DNA of 64,000 bases from Prauserella rugosa. GTDB taxonomy: Bacteria; Actinomycetota; Actinomycetes; Mycobacteriales; Pseudonocardiaceae. Shown here one piece after another: positions 38,322 through 47,018 of this stretch; the stretch's first letter is position 1; each line of letters begins with the position of its first letter. The notes beneath the pieces are model-generated. The model saw only the letters and a program-made list of their open reading frames with translations. It was not told the origin of the DNA and did no database searches. A program made the position numbers and the translations under genes. The stretch is taken from contig NZ_JOIJ01000007.1 in the NCBI RefSeq assembly GCF_000719975.1, forward strand, positions 62,001 to 126,000. The letters are read 5' to 3'.

Positions 38322-39590
38322 ATGGTGGATGTCCACGGCTCCACCGGATTCTCCGGTGACCACGACGGCTTCGGCGTCCCGCTGCGCCTGTACAACGTCC
38401 TGCTCGGACTCGCGGGCAGGCTCGACGACAGCGCGCTGTCCGAGGCGCGCGAGCTGGTCGCCCGCTCGCACCTCGACGACGCGGCCGAGCTCACCGTCGG
38501 GTCGCTGATCGCGGGCCGTATCCCGGTGCGGCCGTCCGAGCAGCGCGAACTGGCGCAGCTGCTGGAGATGACCCGCTCCGAGCCCGCGCTGGCCGACCAG
38601 CTCACGGTCGTCGACGACATCGCCGTGGCCGAACACCGCTTCAGCAGGGAGAACGAGCCCGACGCGGGGATCGGCGAGGCGCTCGACCGGGTCCTGCGCG
38701 TGCTGCCGGACCTGCGTTCGGTGCACGCCGCGTGGCGCAACACGCCCGCGGGCAGCGTGCCGGGTCCGCTGCCGCAGCGGGTCGTCCTCGTCGACATCGG
38801 TCCCGAGGCGCATCCGCCCGCCGTCGCGTTCCGCGTCGCCGACGCGCTGCGCAAGGCCGGGATCGCCGCCGTCGTCGAGGTGACCGGCGCCGGTTCCGAA
38901 CGCACCTCCTACCACGAGGGTGCGCTGTCGTCGGGCGTTCCGGTCTGGCTCGCGGGCCCGGACACCGCGAGGGCAGACTCGGTAAGAGCCGAGCCGGCTC
39001 GTTCTGAGCCGGCACGAACCCACGTCGGGCCTGCCAGCGTTCCGGCGCCGCCCGAGCCGGAACCCGAACCCGAGCCCGTGCGGTCGGCGCCACCGGCGCC
39101 CGAGCCCGCACCGGCGTCGTCGTCGAGCTGGACGGCCGAACCGCCGAGGTCGACGTCGCGGTCACGCGGTGAGGGCAGGCGGTCGCGGCACTCGGGCCGC
39201 GGCCAGGACGCCGACGTCCCCGAATCGTCCGGTGGTCAGCTGCCGGCGGGCGGGGACCAGGCCGAGCAGGGCGGACAGGTGGTCGCGTTCCCTCAGCCCT
39301 CCGCCGAGGCGGAGGAGGACAACCGGTCGGCGCAGACCACCGAGATGTCCCGTGAGGAGGTCGCCCAGCTCAGGGCGGCGATCGCCCAGGACAAGGACAA
39401 GGGCATGGCGCTCGCGTCGGCCGACCTCAGTGCCGACGACCTGGCGCAGATCCCCGACCTGAACCTCGACGATCCGCAGCTCACCGACCGCGACCGCAAG
39501 CTGCTGCGCGAACTGCACGCCGAGTTGGCCCAGCGGGAACGCGCCGAGGCCGAGCGTCTCCGGTCCAACGGCACGGGCTCCAACGGATGA
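38322..39590 (+). CDS. unknown actinobacterial protein, family member B with long tail
   Basis: A 422-residue protein related to the preceding product in its first about 205 residues (see that entry for shared motifs). After this comes a disordered linker rich in Pro/Glu/Arg/Ser (about 206-310: PAPPEPEPEPEPV and a Ser/Arg stretch). The acidic C-terminal helical region (about 330-422) contains TEMSREEVAQLRAAIAQDKD and LTDRDRKLLRELHAELAQRE. GGAGGGAG precedes ATG 38322. It sits between ridA and two hydrolase genes. The architecture suggests a scaffold; no catalytic motif is seen. Confidence 0.75.
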   Translation: MVDVHGSTGFSGDHDGFGVPLRLYNVLLGLAGRLDDSALSEARELVARSHLDDAAELTVGSLIAGRIPVRPSEQRELAQLLEMTRSEPALADQLTVVDDIAVAEHRFSRENEPDAGIGEALDRVLRVLPDLRSVHAAWRNTPAGSVPGPLPQRVVLVDIGPEAHPPAVAFRVADALRKAGIAAVVEVTGAGSERTSYHEGALSSGVPVWLAGPDTARADSVRAEPARSEPARTHVGPASVPAPPEPEPEPEPVRSAPPAPEPAPASSSSWTAEPPRSTSRSRGEGRRSRHSGRGQDADVPESSGGQLPAGGDQAEQGGQVVAFPQPSAEAEEDNRSAQTTEMSREEVAQLRAAIAQDKDKGMALASADLSADDLAQIPDLNLDDPQLTDRDRKLLRELHAELAQRERAEAERLRSNGTGSNG

Positions 39591-39675
39591 GGCTCGACGG
39601 CGGGCCGGCCGCCGACGGGACCGACCCTCGTTAGCACGGCGCATCGCCTCGCGACGCGGCGGTATGTTGCGGGAC

Positions 39676-40497
39676 GTGTCGATGAACTTTCACGTGCCCA
39701 GGAGCGCCGTGCCCGATCTGCCCGACCCCGACGAGGCCGCGTCGGCGACACCGGTGGAGCCGGTGGTTCCGAGGGAAGCGGCCACGGTGATGCTGCTGCG
39801 CGACACTCCCGACGGCATCGAGGTCTTCCTGCAGCGCAGGGTCGCGGCGATGAAGTTCGCCGCCGGGATGACCGTCTTCCCCGGCGGCGGGGTCGACGAA
39901 CGGGATGCCGACGCGTCCATCGCGTGGGCCGGTCCCTCCGCGGCCACGTGGGCGGAGTGGTTCGGCTGCGACGAGCCGCTCGCCAGGGCGCTGGTGTGCG
40001 CCGCCGTGCGGGAGACGTTCGAGGAGTCCGGCGTGCTGCTCGCCGGTGCGGGGCCGGACGAGACGGTCACCGACACGTCCCGGTACGCCGACGCCAGGGC
40101 TGCGCTGGTGGGCAGGCAGCTGTCCCTGGCGGCCTTCCTCGCCGAGTCCGGTCTGACCCTGCGCGCGGACCTGCTGCGCCCGTGGGCGAACTGGGTCACG
40201 CCCGAGCAGGAAAGCCGCCGCTACGACACCCGGTTCTTCGTGGCCGCCCTGCCTTCGGGGCAGACGGCCGACGGGGAGACGACGGAGGCGTCGTCGTCCG
40301 GCTGGCGCAGACCGGCCGACGCGATGGCCGACGGCACGGCTGGCCGCAGCATGCTGATGCCGCCGACGTGGGCGATGCTCGAGGACCTCGCGGAATGCGC
40401 GACGGTCGCCGACGTCCTCGCCACCGAGCGGACACCCGTGCCCAAGGTCATGCCCACGCTGCACGTGGACGGGGACACGGTTCTGGTGCAGTTGTGA
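39676..40497 (+). CDS. NUDIX hydrolase
   Basis: A 273-residue NUDIX protein. VFPGGGVDERD (about 67-77) begins the NUDIX box, which is completed by ALVCAAVRETFEESGVLL (about 109-126); the two halves are separated by an insert of about 30 residues, as in CoA-type NUDIX (NUDT7/8/19-like) enzymes. The substrate is probably a nucleoside diphosphate conjugate. I set the start at GTG 39676: TATGTT (39663-39668) is exactly seven bases upstream, so the ATG at 39664 lies within the -10 box. Its stop overlaps the next start. Confidence 0.85.
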   Translation: MSMNFHVPRSAVPDLPDPDEAASATPVEPVVPREAATVMLLRDTPDGIEVFLQRRVAAMKFAAGMTVFPGGGVDERDADASIAWAGPSAATWAEWFGCDEPLARALVCAAVRETFEESGVLLAGAGPDETVTDTSRYADARAALVGRQLSLAAFLAESGLTLRADLLRPWANWVTPEQESRRYDTRFFVAALPSGQTADGETTEASSSGWRRPADAMADGTAGRSMLMPPTWAMLEDLAECATVADVLATERTPVPKVMPTLHVDGDTVLVQL

Positions 40498-41375
40498 CCG
40501 CGAACGAAACAAGCGCTGACGAAACAAGCGCTGACGAAACCAGCGCGCACGGAACAGGGGCGAACGGACAGGTGGCGAACGGAGATCCGATGGCCGGGGG
40601 CGGGACACATCCGGCCTACGAGACGCGACGTGTGGTGACCTCGGCTGCCGCCGTGGTCCTCGAGGACAACCCGTCGAACATGACGCTCGAGGGCACCAAC
40701 ACGTGGCTGCTGCGCGGCCGGGACGCAGCCACGAGCGTCGTCGTCGACCCGGGTTACCTCGACACCGAACACCTCGAACGGGTCGTCGAGGCGGCCGGGG
40801 ACGTCGAACTGATCCTGCTGACCCACCACCATCCCGACCACGCCGACGGAGCTCCGTGGCTGGCCGAACGCACCGGGGCGCCGGTGCGGGCGTTCGACCC
40901 CGGTCTGTGCATCGACGGCGATCCGCTCGGCCACGGCGACCTCGTGCGTGCGGGCGGTCTCGAGCTGACCGTCCTGCACACGCCAGGGCATTGCGGCGAC
41001 TCGGTGACCCTGCGGTTCGACCACGAGGGCACCACGCACGTGCTCACCGGCGACACGGTCCTCGGCCGCGGCACCACGGTCGTCGAGCACATCGGTGACT
41101 ATCTGCGCTCGCTCGAGGTGTTGAGCGAATTGCCTGCCGGATCGCTCGGTCTGCCGGGGCACGGTCCGGAACGCACCGACCTGCTGGAGACCGTGGAGCA
41201 GTACCGCAGGCATCGGCAGCAGCGCCTCGAGGAGATCCGGTCCGCGCTGCGCACCCTCGGCGAGGACGCCACGCCGCGGCAGATCGTGGAGCACGTCTAC
41301 GCCGACGTCGACCGTGCCCTGTGGCCCGCCGCCGAAAGCAGCGTGACCGCTCAGCTGGAGTACCTGCGCAGCTGA
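40494..41375 (+). CDS. metallo-beta-lactamase fold hydrolase, LACTB2-like
   Basis: A 293-residue MBL-fold protein. The zinc motif is LTHHHPDHADG (about 104-114), further ligands are in HTPGHCGDS and LTGDTVLG, and a C-terminal winged-helix-like domain (TPRQIVEHVYAD) is typical of LACTB2-type RNases. The start GTG 40494 overlaps the NUDIX stop (GTGA). The first about 30 residues are a low-complexity tail encoded by three 15-bp repeats (40506-40550, giving ETSAD repeated); ATG 40590 would omit it. It is the equivalent of Rv3677c by position. Confidence 0.88.
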   Translation: MTANETSADETSADETSAHGTGANGQVANGDPMAGGGTHPAYETRRVVTSAAAVVLEDNPSNMTLEGTNTWLLRGRDAATSVVVDPGYLDTEHLERVVEAAGDVELILLTHHHPDHADGAPWLAERTGAPVRAFDPGLCIDGDPLGHGDLVRAGGLELTVLHTPGHCGDSVTLRFDHEGTTHVLTGDTVLGRGTTVVEHIGDYLRSLEVLSELPAGSLGLPGHGPERTDLLETVEQYRRHRQQRLEEIRSALRTLGEDATPRQIVEHVYADVDRALWPAAESSVTAQLEYLRS

Positions 41376-41430
41376 ACCCGCGTTCGTCCCGGCCGTGATG
41401 TGCCTGTGGTGTGTGCCTGCCTGCGCGTGG

Positions 41431-42699
41431 TCAGGCGGCCAGCGCCGGCTTCCGCCCCGCGGCGGGTGTGTGCGGGCGGATCGTGCCGCGCAGCAGAGCC
41501 ACCGCCCCGGCCAGCGCGAGCGCGACGACTCCCGCGACGAGGAACGCCACCGACGGGCTGGCGTGTTCGACCAGGTAGCCGCTCACCGACTGGCCGAGGG
41601 CGATACCGAGCGTCACCGACGTCAGCACCCAGGCGAACGCCTCCGCTGCGGTGTCCTTCGGTGCGGTGACCTCGATCGTCGTCGAATGGGTCGTCGACTG
41701 CGGGGTGATCACGGCGCCTGCGGCCAACATCGCGATGGCCAGCCCCCACAGCGTCGACGGCCACGCCATGAGCCCGACGAGTGCGCCGAACGCGCCCAGT
41801 AGCACGGGCAGGCGCACCGGCAGCGTCCGCGGCCACGGCCGCAGGCTGTAGGCCACGCCGAAGGCCACCGAGCTCACCGACCACAGCGACAGCAACAGTC
41901 CGCCGAGCGAGACGTTGCCCGCGGCCTCGGCGGCTGCGGGCACGGCGACCTCCACGAACCCGATCACGATGCCGAAACCGAGGGCCGCAATGGCCAGGGT
42001 TCGCATGCCGGGGCTGGCCAGCGCGCCCAGCATGGAGGAGCCTGCCTGCGGATTCGGCCCCCATTCCCGGACGGCGGGGCTGAGCGCGAACATCGCAGCG
42101 CCGAACGCCATGCAGGCGCCGCCGAGCACCAGTCCCGTCCCCGGCCACGGCAGCGCGATGAGCACCCCCGCGAGTCCGGGACCGAGGATGAAGAACGTCT
42201 CCATGCTGATGGCCTCGTACGAGTAGGCCGCCTCGCGTGCGGGTCCCTCGGGCACGAGCCGTCCCCACAGTGCACGCGAGGCCGAACCCGTCGCCGGTTC
42301 GAACAACCCCAGCGCGGCGGCGCAGGCGACGAGGGCGGGAACGGGGGCGTGCATCTCGATCGCGACGACGAGTGATGTCAACGCGGTCACGAACAGGCCG
42401 GTGACCACCAGAAGTGGGCGTGTCGGGCCGAAGCGGTCGATGATCCGCCCCTGCACGACCGAGCCGACGGCCACGCCGGCGAGCACGGAGGCCGAGACCA
42501 GTCCCGCCGCTGCGAACGTGCCCGTCTGGTGCTGGACGTACAGCAACGCCGAGATGCCGATCATCGCGATCGGCAGCCTGGCGAGCACCGAGGCCACCAG
42601 TGGCCTGCGAGAACGCGGCGTGCTCAGTGCGTTGCGGTAGTCGGCCAGCGACGTGCGGCCGTGGGACTCGGGGCGCGTCTCCCCCTCGGAGTGGGACAT
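41431..42699 (-). CDS. MFS-family transporter
   Basis: A 422-residue major facilitator with about twelve helices. VQGRIIDRFGPTRPLLV (about 81-97) is the loop 2-3 signature. A polar N-terminus of about 30 residues precedes helix 1. Substrate unknown. ATG 42699 has CATACT seven bases upstream, a weaker version of the leaderless pattern. It converges on the MBL hydrolase gene with 55 bases and no clear terminator between. An upstream in-frame start (42750) lacks support. Confidence 0.85.
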   Translation of the reverse strand: MSHSEGETRPESHGRTSLADYRNALSTPRSRRPLVASVLARLPIAMIGISALLYVQHQTGTFAAAGLVSASVLAGVAVGSVVQGRIIDRFGPTRPLLVVTGLFVTALTSLVVAIEMHAPVPALVACAAALGLFEPATGSASRALWGRLVPEGPAREAAYSYEAISMETFFILGPGLAGVLIALPWPGTGLVLGGACMAFGAAMFALSPAVREWGPNPQAGSSMLGALASPGMRTLAIAALGFGIVIGFVEVAVPAAAEAAGNVSLGGLLLSLWSVSSVAFGVAYSLRPWPRTLPVRLPVLLGAFGALVGLMAWPSTLWGLAIAMLAAGAVITPQSTTHSTTIEVTAPKDTAAEAFAWVLTSVTLGIALGQSVSGYLVEHASPSVAFLVAGVVALALAGAVALLRGTIRPHTPAAGRKPALAA

Positions 42700-43052
42700 G
42701 CGTACCAGTATGGCACGCCCGTACCACTCCGTTTTCTTGACCGGGTCCACCGCGGCGGGCCGAAATTCAGGTGCATGACCCGCCCGATCCGGGTATCCAT
42801 ATCTCAGTTGGGTAACAGAACAGCGTTTTCGGGCATCTATCGGCGCCCTGGAGCGTCCTTGAGGGTGAAGACACTTGAACAGCAGGGTGGGTGTCGTGCG
42901 ATCGTGGAATCAGTCATCGAATCCGCGTCATGAGACTCGGGAACACGAGTCCCACCCATGCAGACGGTGAAGTCGTCCCGAAGCTAAGCCCGGTGCTTGG
43001 ATTCGGTGGACCGGCTTCCACCGTCGAGTCGTCAACTACATAGGCTGTAAGA

Positions 43053-43218
43053 ACAGACTTCTGCGAGAGCGGGCGAGGCGTCGCCCGCCGCACAGTCTCC
43101 CTCCGGGATTCGGGTCGGGGCCTTTCAACCGGAGGGCGGGGAGCGTGGGCTGTCGGGGGATGGTCCACGCACAGGCAAAGGGCCGGTGCGCCACGTCGGG
43201 GGTGGCGCCCGGCCCTTT
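43053..43218 (+). ncRNA. candidate structured small RNA
   Basis: Downstream of TAGGCT (43041-43046) come four successive stems: GCGGGCGA/TCGCCCGC (43069-43088), CTCC-CTCCGG/CCGGAG-GGAG (43097-43143), GCGTGG/CCACGC (43143-43170) and a strong terminator hairpin (43177-43218). A promoter, compact folding and a terminator within 180 bases and without an ORF fit a small RNA. The -35 is weak. It could instead be the long 3' region of crp read from the other strand. Confidence 0.45.
43177..43218. terminator. bidirectional hairpin terminator
   Basis: AAAGGGCCGG-T-GCGCCAC (43177-43194) pairs with GTGGCGC-CCGGCCCTTT (43202-43218), one base bulged. T and A ends on either side allow it to work both ways, ending the candidate small RNA (plus) and the crp transcript (minus). 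Confidence 0.85.
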
Positions 43219-43385
43219 GTCATGTCTTCACGGCCCCGGCCGCGCCGGAGCGGGCCGTGCCGGGTACGGGTTGTCGCCTCGATCGGGGCCACTGGTCTCG
43301 ACCCCGACCGGATCGTCGCCACTGGTGCGAACCGGACATGGCCCGAGTATGCGACGTAGCCCACATTGAGTGGGGTAACCCCAGG

Positions 43386-44060
43386 TCAGCGGGCGCGTCG
43401 CGCGAGGCGCTCGGGGTCGAGGATCAGCACGCTCTTGCCCTCGAGGCGCAGCCAGCCACGGTGGGCGAAGTCGGCGAGCGCCTTGTTGACGGTCTCGCGC
43501 GAGGCGCCGACGAACTGGGCGATCTCCTCCTGGGTCAGGTCGTGCGTCACGCGCAGCAGACCCGCCTCCTGGCTGCCGAACCGCTGGGCCAGCTGCAGCA
43601 GCGCACGCGCCACCCGGCCGGGAACGTCGGTGAAGATCAGCTCGGCGACCATGTTGTTGGTGCGGCGCAGCCTGCGGGCCACCACGCGGAGCAGCTGTTC
43701 GGCGATCTCGGGGCGCGTGGAGATCCACTGCCGCAGTGCGGAGCGGTCCATCGTCACCGTGCTGACCTCGGTGACGGTCGTCGCCGTCGAGGTGCGCGGC
43801 CCCGGGTCGAAGATCGACAGCTCGCCGAACATGTCCGACGGGCCCATGATCTGGAAGAGGTTCTCACGGCCGTCGGCCGACTTGCGGCCGATCTTCACCT
43901 TGCCCGACTTGATGATGTAGAGCTTGTCGCCGGGCTCGCCCTCGTTGAAGATCACGTGGCCACGCGGAAAGTCCACGGTCTCCAGGGTCTGTGCGAGCGC
44001 TTCGGCCGCAGCCGGTTCCACGCCCTGGAAAATGCCCGCCCTGGCCAGGGTCTCGTCCAC
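43386..44060 (-). CDS. crp: Crp/Fnr-family cAMP-responsive regulator
   Basis: A 224-residue Crp, the same length as M. tuberculosis CRP (Rv3676), with which it shares long runs such as [19 protein letters not shown]. The cyclic-nucleotide pocket is [17 protein letters not shown] (about 80-96), and the DNA-recognition helix-turn-helix is [21 protein letters not shown] (about 172-192, given in part). GTG 44060 follows AAAGGAGG by 7 bases; longer upstream frames lack homology. It is a global regulator of carbon and dormancy-related genes in relatives. It is transcribed alone. Confidence 0.95.
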   Translation of the reverse strand: MDETLARAGIFQGVEPAAAEALAQTLETVDFPRGHVIFNEGEPGDKLYIIKSGKVKIGRKSADGRENLFQIMGPSDMFGELSIFDPGPRTSTATTVTEVSTVTMDRSALRQWISTRPEIAEQLLRVVARRLRRTNNMVAELIFTDVPGRVARALLQLAQRFGSQEAGLLRVTHDLTQEEIAQFVGASRETVNKALADFAHRGWLRLEGKSVLILDPERLARRAR

Positions 44061-44411
44061 CTCGTGCCTCCTTTGAGAAGCGACCATCGCACCCGTCGGC
44101 GGGAGCGTGGCGCCGGTCACTACGTGCAGTGTAGGGCGTGCCCTCAAGATCGCTTCCCGGCTCGCCGATCCGCCGTAGTGGTCCCCCGTCCCGGGTGACG
44201 TACACGGCATCACCCGGCGCTGGGCGCTGCCTGACACAGCTCGTCGAGACCGTACACAGGCGATCTCCGACCGGAAAGTTTAACCCTGACGTAACTGGCT
44301 CCGGTCACCGCCTCCGGCCGGGGCTTCGTGACGGCACAGCGGGTGGCGAGCCCACTACGGGCAGGTCACAGGGCCTGCAGCAGGTGTGGGTGCTTCGCCG
44401 GTCTCCGCGGG
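44061..44411 (-). other. 351-base region upstream of crp
   Basis: Contains the crp ribosome site, an inverted repeat CCGGGTGA/TCACCCGG (44191-44198 and 44210-44217, 11-base gap) and, on the minus strand, TACACT about 80 bases before the GTG as a possible -10. No gene seen. Confidence 0.4.
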
Positions 44412-44780
44412 TCAGCCTGCCTTGCGCGGTCTGTCCGGTGCGGTGGGATCCGCCGGCGTGGCCGGACCGGCGGGCGCGTCGCTGTCGGCGCCGGCCTGAC
44501 CGGCCTGGGCAGCCTCCTGCGTGGCCGCGCCGGAGCGGCGGTTCTTGCCGAAGCGGTTGCCGGAACGGCCGCCGAACCGGCGGCGGCGGAACAGTTCGAG
44601 TGCCCGCCCGATGCCGTGCCCATAGAGGGCGCGCACCTCCTCGGGCTGGGCCTGCTCGAGGAACTCCTCGACCTCCTCGCCGCGCACGGACACGTGCTGG
44701 AGCCGGTGTTCGACGCGTTCCATGCCCAGTGCGAACAGCATGACCACCAGGGGCACCGCGATGACGAACCAGACGGTCAT
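44412..44780 (-). CDS. small membrane-anchored protein, Rv3675-like
   Basis: A 122-residue protein with one N-terminal membrane helix (VWFVIAVPLVVMLFALGM, about 3-20). A charged region (EEVEEFLEQAQPEEVRALYGHGIGRALELF, about 36-65, given in part) and a basic patch (FRRRRFGGRSGNRFGKNRR) follow, then a disordered Ala/Pro/Asp tail. Function unknown. ATG 44780 follows GGAGAG. By position between crp and nth it corresponds to M. tuberculosis Rv3675. Confidence 0.75.
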   Translation of the reverse strand: MTVWFVIAVPLVVMLFALGMERVEHRLQHVSVRGEEVEEFLEQAQPEEVRALYGHGIGRALELFRRRRFGGRSGNRFGKNRRSGAATQEAAQAGQAGADSDAPAGPATPADPTAPDRPRKAG

Positions 44781-44896
44781 GTCTCTCCATATCCGGCGGT
44801 CAGGGGCACATCCTCGGCCTCACGGCTGATCCGGCCTGGCCCGAGCGTAATCAAGCGCATGCCCACCCTGTCGGAGGCCGCACGTAGGCTAACGAT

Positions 44897-45694
44897 GTGT
44901 CGTCAGCGGTTCCGGACCACCCCCGAAAGGGGAGTCCCCGAAAGAGTGCTGCCCGGTCGCGGCCGCTCACCGAGGAGAGCCGGTTGTCCTTGGTGCGGCG
45001 GGCGCGACGTATGAAGCGTTGCCTGGACGAGGCGTATCCAAACGCCGAGTGCGAACTGGACTTCTCCACCCCGCTCGAGCTTCTCGTGGCCGTGATCCTG
45101 TCCGCGCAGTGCACCGACAAACGGGTGAACCAGACGACACCCGCGCTGTTCGCGAAGTACCGCACCGCGGCCGACTATGCCGGTGCCGACCGCACCGAGC
45201 TCGAGGAGTACATCCGGCCCACCGGCTTCTACCGCAACAAGGCGACGTCGTTGATGGGGCTGGGTGCGGCGCTGGTGGAGCGGCACGACGGCGAGGTGCC
45301 GAACACGCTCGACCAGCTCGTCAAGCTGCCCGGCGTCGGCAGGAAGACGGCCAACGTCGTGCTCGGCGAGGCCTTCGGTCTTCCCGGCATCACGGTCGAC
45401 ACGCACTTCGGGCGCCTCGTCCGCCGCTGGGGCTGGACCGCGGAGGAGGACCCGGTCAAGGTCGAGCACGCGGTCGGCGAGCTGTTCCCGCGCAAGGACT
45501 GGACGATGCTCTCGCAGCGGGTGATCTGGCACGGACGGCGGATCTGCCACGCGCGCAAACCCGCGTGCGGCGCGTGCCCGCTCGCGCGCGACTGTCCGGC
45601 GTTCGGCGCCGGGCCCACGGAGTTCGACGAGGCCGCGGCCCTGGTCAAGGGTGACGAACGCGAGCACCTGTTGGCGTTGGTGTCGAACCGGTGA
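44897..45694 (+). CDS. nth: endonuclease III
   Basis: A 265-residue DNA glycosylase/AP lyase that removes oxidised pyrimidines. The helix-hairpin-helix is [14 protein letters not shown] (about 150-163), with the catalytic lysine upstream of TAN and the catalytic aspartate in ITVDTHFGR. The [4Fe-4S] loop has C-x6-C-x2-C-x5-C ([17 protein letters not shown]). The first about 35 residues are a basic extension. GTG 44897 has TAGGCT (44885-44890) six bases upstream and no ribosome site. Its stop overlaps the next gene by 4 bases; four genes, nth to marP, form one coupled chain. Confidence 0.96.
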   Translation: MSSAVPDHPRKGSPRKSAARSRPLTEESRLSLVRRARRMKRCLDEAYPNAECELDFSTPLELLVAVILSAQCTDKRVNQTTPALFAKYRTAADYAGADRTELEEYIRPTGFYRNKATSLMGLGAALVERHDGEVPNTLDQLVKLPGVGRKTANVVLGEAFGLPGITVDTHFGRLVRRWGWTAEEDPVKVEHAVGELFPRKDWTMLSQRVIWHGRRICHARKPACGACPLARDCPAFGAGPTEFDEAAALVKGDEREHLLALVSNR

Positions 45695-46314
45695 CTCCCG
45701 CGACACGATGGGCGCTCGTGGCGGGTGTGCTGGCGCTGGCCGCACTCGTCGCGGTGCTGCCGCTGGTGAACTCCTCCGACGAGCAGACGCCCGCGTCGGA
45801 GGATCTCGGTCCGGTGCGGCAGGCCGCCGACGTGCGCCCGTGCCCGAGCGGGCAGCAGGCCGTCGGCGAACTGCGCGGCGTCGAGGCGGTGTGTCTCGCG
45901 GACGGGTCGACCGTCGACGTGGGCGCGGTGGCCGGCGCCGACGACCGGCCGACCCTCGTCAACGTCTGGGCGACGTGGTGTCAGCCGTGCCGGGAGGAAC
46001 TGCCGCTGCTCGACGCCTACGCGGACGAGCCGGGTGCCGCGCGCGTGCTGACGGTGCAGGTCGCCAGTGGTCAACGCGAGGGGCTGGAGCTGCTCGACGA
46101 ACTCGGGGTCGACCTGCCCGGCGTCTTCGACGGCGAAGGCGAGAGCGGACCCGTCCGTGAGGCACTGTCGGTGCCGCGTGCGCTCCCGGCGTCCTATCTG
46201 GTCAGCCCCGACGGGGAGGTCGAACTCGTCCGCGACCCGCGCCTGTTCACCTCGGCCGAGCAGATCCGCGAGGTCGTCCGCAGTGCGACGGGACCGACGG
46301 GAAGGACGGGATGA
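45691..46314 (+). CDS. membrane-anchored thioredoxin-like (TlpA-type) protein
   Basis: A 207-residue extracytoplasmic thioredoxin-fold protein with an N-terminal membrane helix ([20 protein letters not shown]). The redox-active CxxC is in [17 protein letters not shown] (about 89-105), and cis-Pro is in ALPASYLVS. It probably keeps exported cysteines reduced or handles cytochrome-type substrates. An extra Cys pair near residues 51 and 66 may form a structural disulfide. GTG 45691 overlaps the nth stop. Equivalent of Rv3673c. Confidence 0.9.
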   Translation: MTPATRWALVAGVLALAALVAVLPLVNSSDEQTPASEDLGPVRQAADVRPCPSGQQAVGELRGVEAVCLADGSTVDVGAVAGADDRPTLVNVWATWCQPCREELPLLDAYADEPGAARVLTVQVASGQREGLELLDELGVDLPGVFDGEGESGPVREALSVPRALPASYLVSPDGEVELVRDPRLFTSAEQIREVVRSATGPTGRTG

Positions 46315-47018
46315 GCCTCGAGACGACCGGTCCGCTCGTGGACCCCCGTGACGTGCCCGGCTGGCTGGCCCGGCTCGTCGAGGCGACCGCGGACACGGAC
46401 GCCGAGGCGTTCACGCGGCTGACCGTGCCCGAGGGGGAGGATCCCCGCGCGGCGTCGGTGCTGGTGCTGTTCGGCGAGGAACCCGGCCACGGACCGGATG
46501 TGCTGTTGCTGCGCAGGGCCGACACCCTGGGTTCCCACGCGGGGCAGGTGGCCTTCCCCGGCGGGGGCGCCGACGAGGGAGACCGCGGCCCGATCGACAC
46601 GGCCCTGCGCGAGGCGGAGGAGGAGACCGGCGTCGAGGTGTCCGGAATCCGGCCGGTGGCGCTGTTGCCCCGCCTGTACATCCCGGTCTCGCGGTTCGCC
46701 GTGACACCGGTGCTCGCGCACTGGGCCGAGCCGTCTCCGGTGCACGCGGTCGATCCGGGTGAGACCGCCGCCGTCGCACGGGTGCCGGTCGCTGAGCTCG
46801 CCGACCCGGCGAACCGGTTCCTCGTGCGCAGCCCCGACCGGCGCTACAAGGGGCCCGCCTTCACCGTCGGTGAGCTGTTCGTATGGGGTTTCACCGCAGG
46901 CGTGTTGGCGGCGCTGCTCCGCCTCGGCGGCTGGGAACGCCCATGGGATCACACGGACGTGCGAGACCTTGACGTAGCGTGGGCGCGGCACATGGAGCGT
47001 GGGACGAGCCGGGAGTGA
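46311..47018 (+). CDS. NUDIX hydrolase, CoA pyrophosphatase type
   Basis: A 235-residue NUDIX enzyme. The uninterrupted box is GGGADEGDRGPIDTALREAE, then EETGVEV (about 82-108). A UPF0035-like region just before it (LRRADTLGSHAGQVAFPGG) is the CoA-pyrophosphatase hallmark. It probably cleaves CoA or its thioesters to phosphopantetheine and 3',5'-ADP. ATG 46311 overlaps the preceding stop (ATGA) and its own stop overlaps the marP GTG. Equivalent of Rv3672c. Confidence 0.9.
   Translation: MSLETTGPLVDPRDVPGWLARLVEATADTDAEAFTRLTVPEGEDPRAASVLVLFGEEPGHGPDVLLLRRADTLGSHAGQVAFPGGGADEGDRGPIDTALREAEEETGVEVSGIRPVALLPRLYIPVSRFAVTPVLAHWAEPSPVHAVDPGETAAVARVPVAELADPANRFLVRSPDRRYKGPAFTVGELFVWGFTAGVLAALLRLGGWERPWDHTDVRDLDVAWARHMERGTSRE

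Larger units (their letters stand above)
42700..43385 (+). other. 686-base gene-free region with ordered RNA-like structure
   Basis: No credible gene. The plus strand carries consecutive pairings: GGGTGG/CCACCC (42885-42890 with 42952-42957) enclosing GACTCG/CGAGTC (42934-42951); GACGGTG/CACCGTC (42963-42969 with 43019-43025), which competes with GGTGGA/TCCACC (43005-43010 with 43017-43022); then -10-like TAGGCT at 43041 and the structured segment 43053-43218. 43219-43385 shows nothing. Confidence 0.5.

Noticed and set aside
42978..42991. A 5S rRNA-like string (CCGAAGCTAAGCCC)
   Set aside because: The flanking 5S helices and the rest of the conserved 5S sequence are absent, and no 16S/23S genes are near.
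42885..43030. c-di-AMP, cobalamin, TPP or SAM riboswitch
   Set aside because: None of the conserved core strings of these riboswitches is present, and the segment does not directly precede a same-strand gene.
44191..44217. Crp autoregulatory site (CCGGGTGA/TCACCCGG)
   Set aside because: The gap between GTGA and TCAC is 11 bases; Crp sites need 6. It may be another operator or a hairpin.
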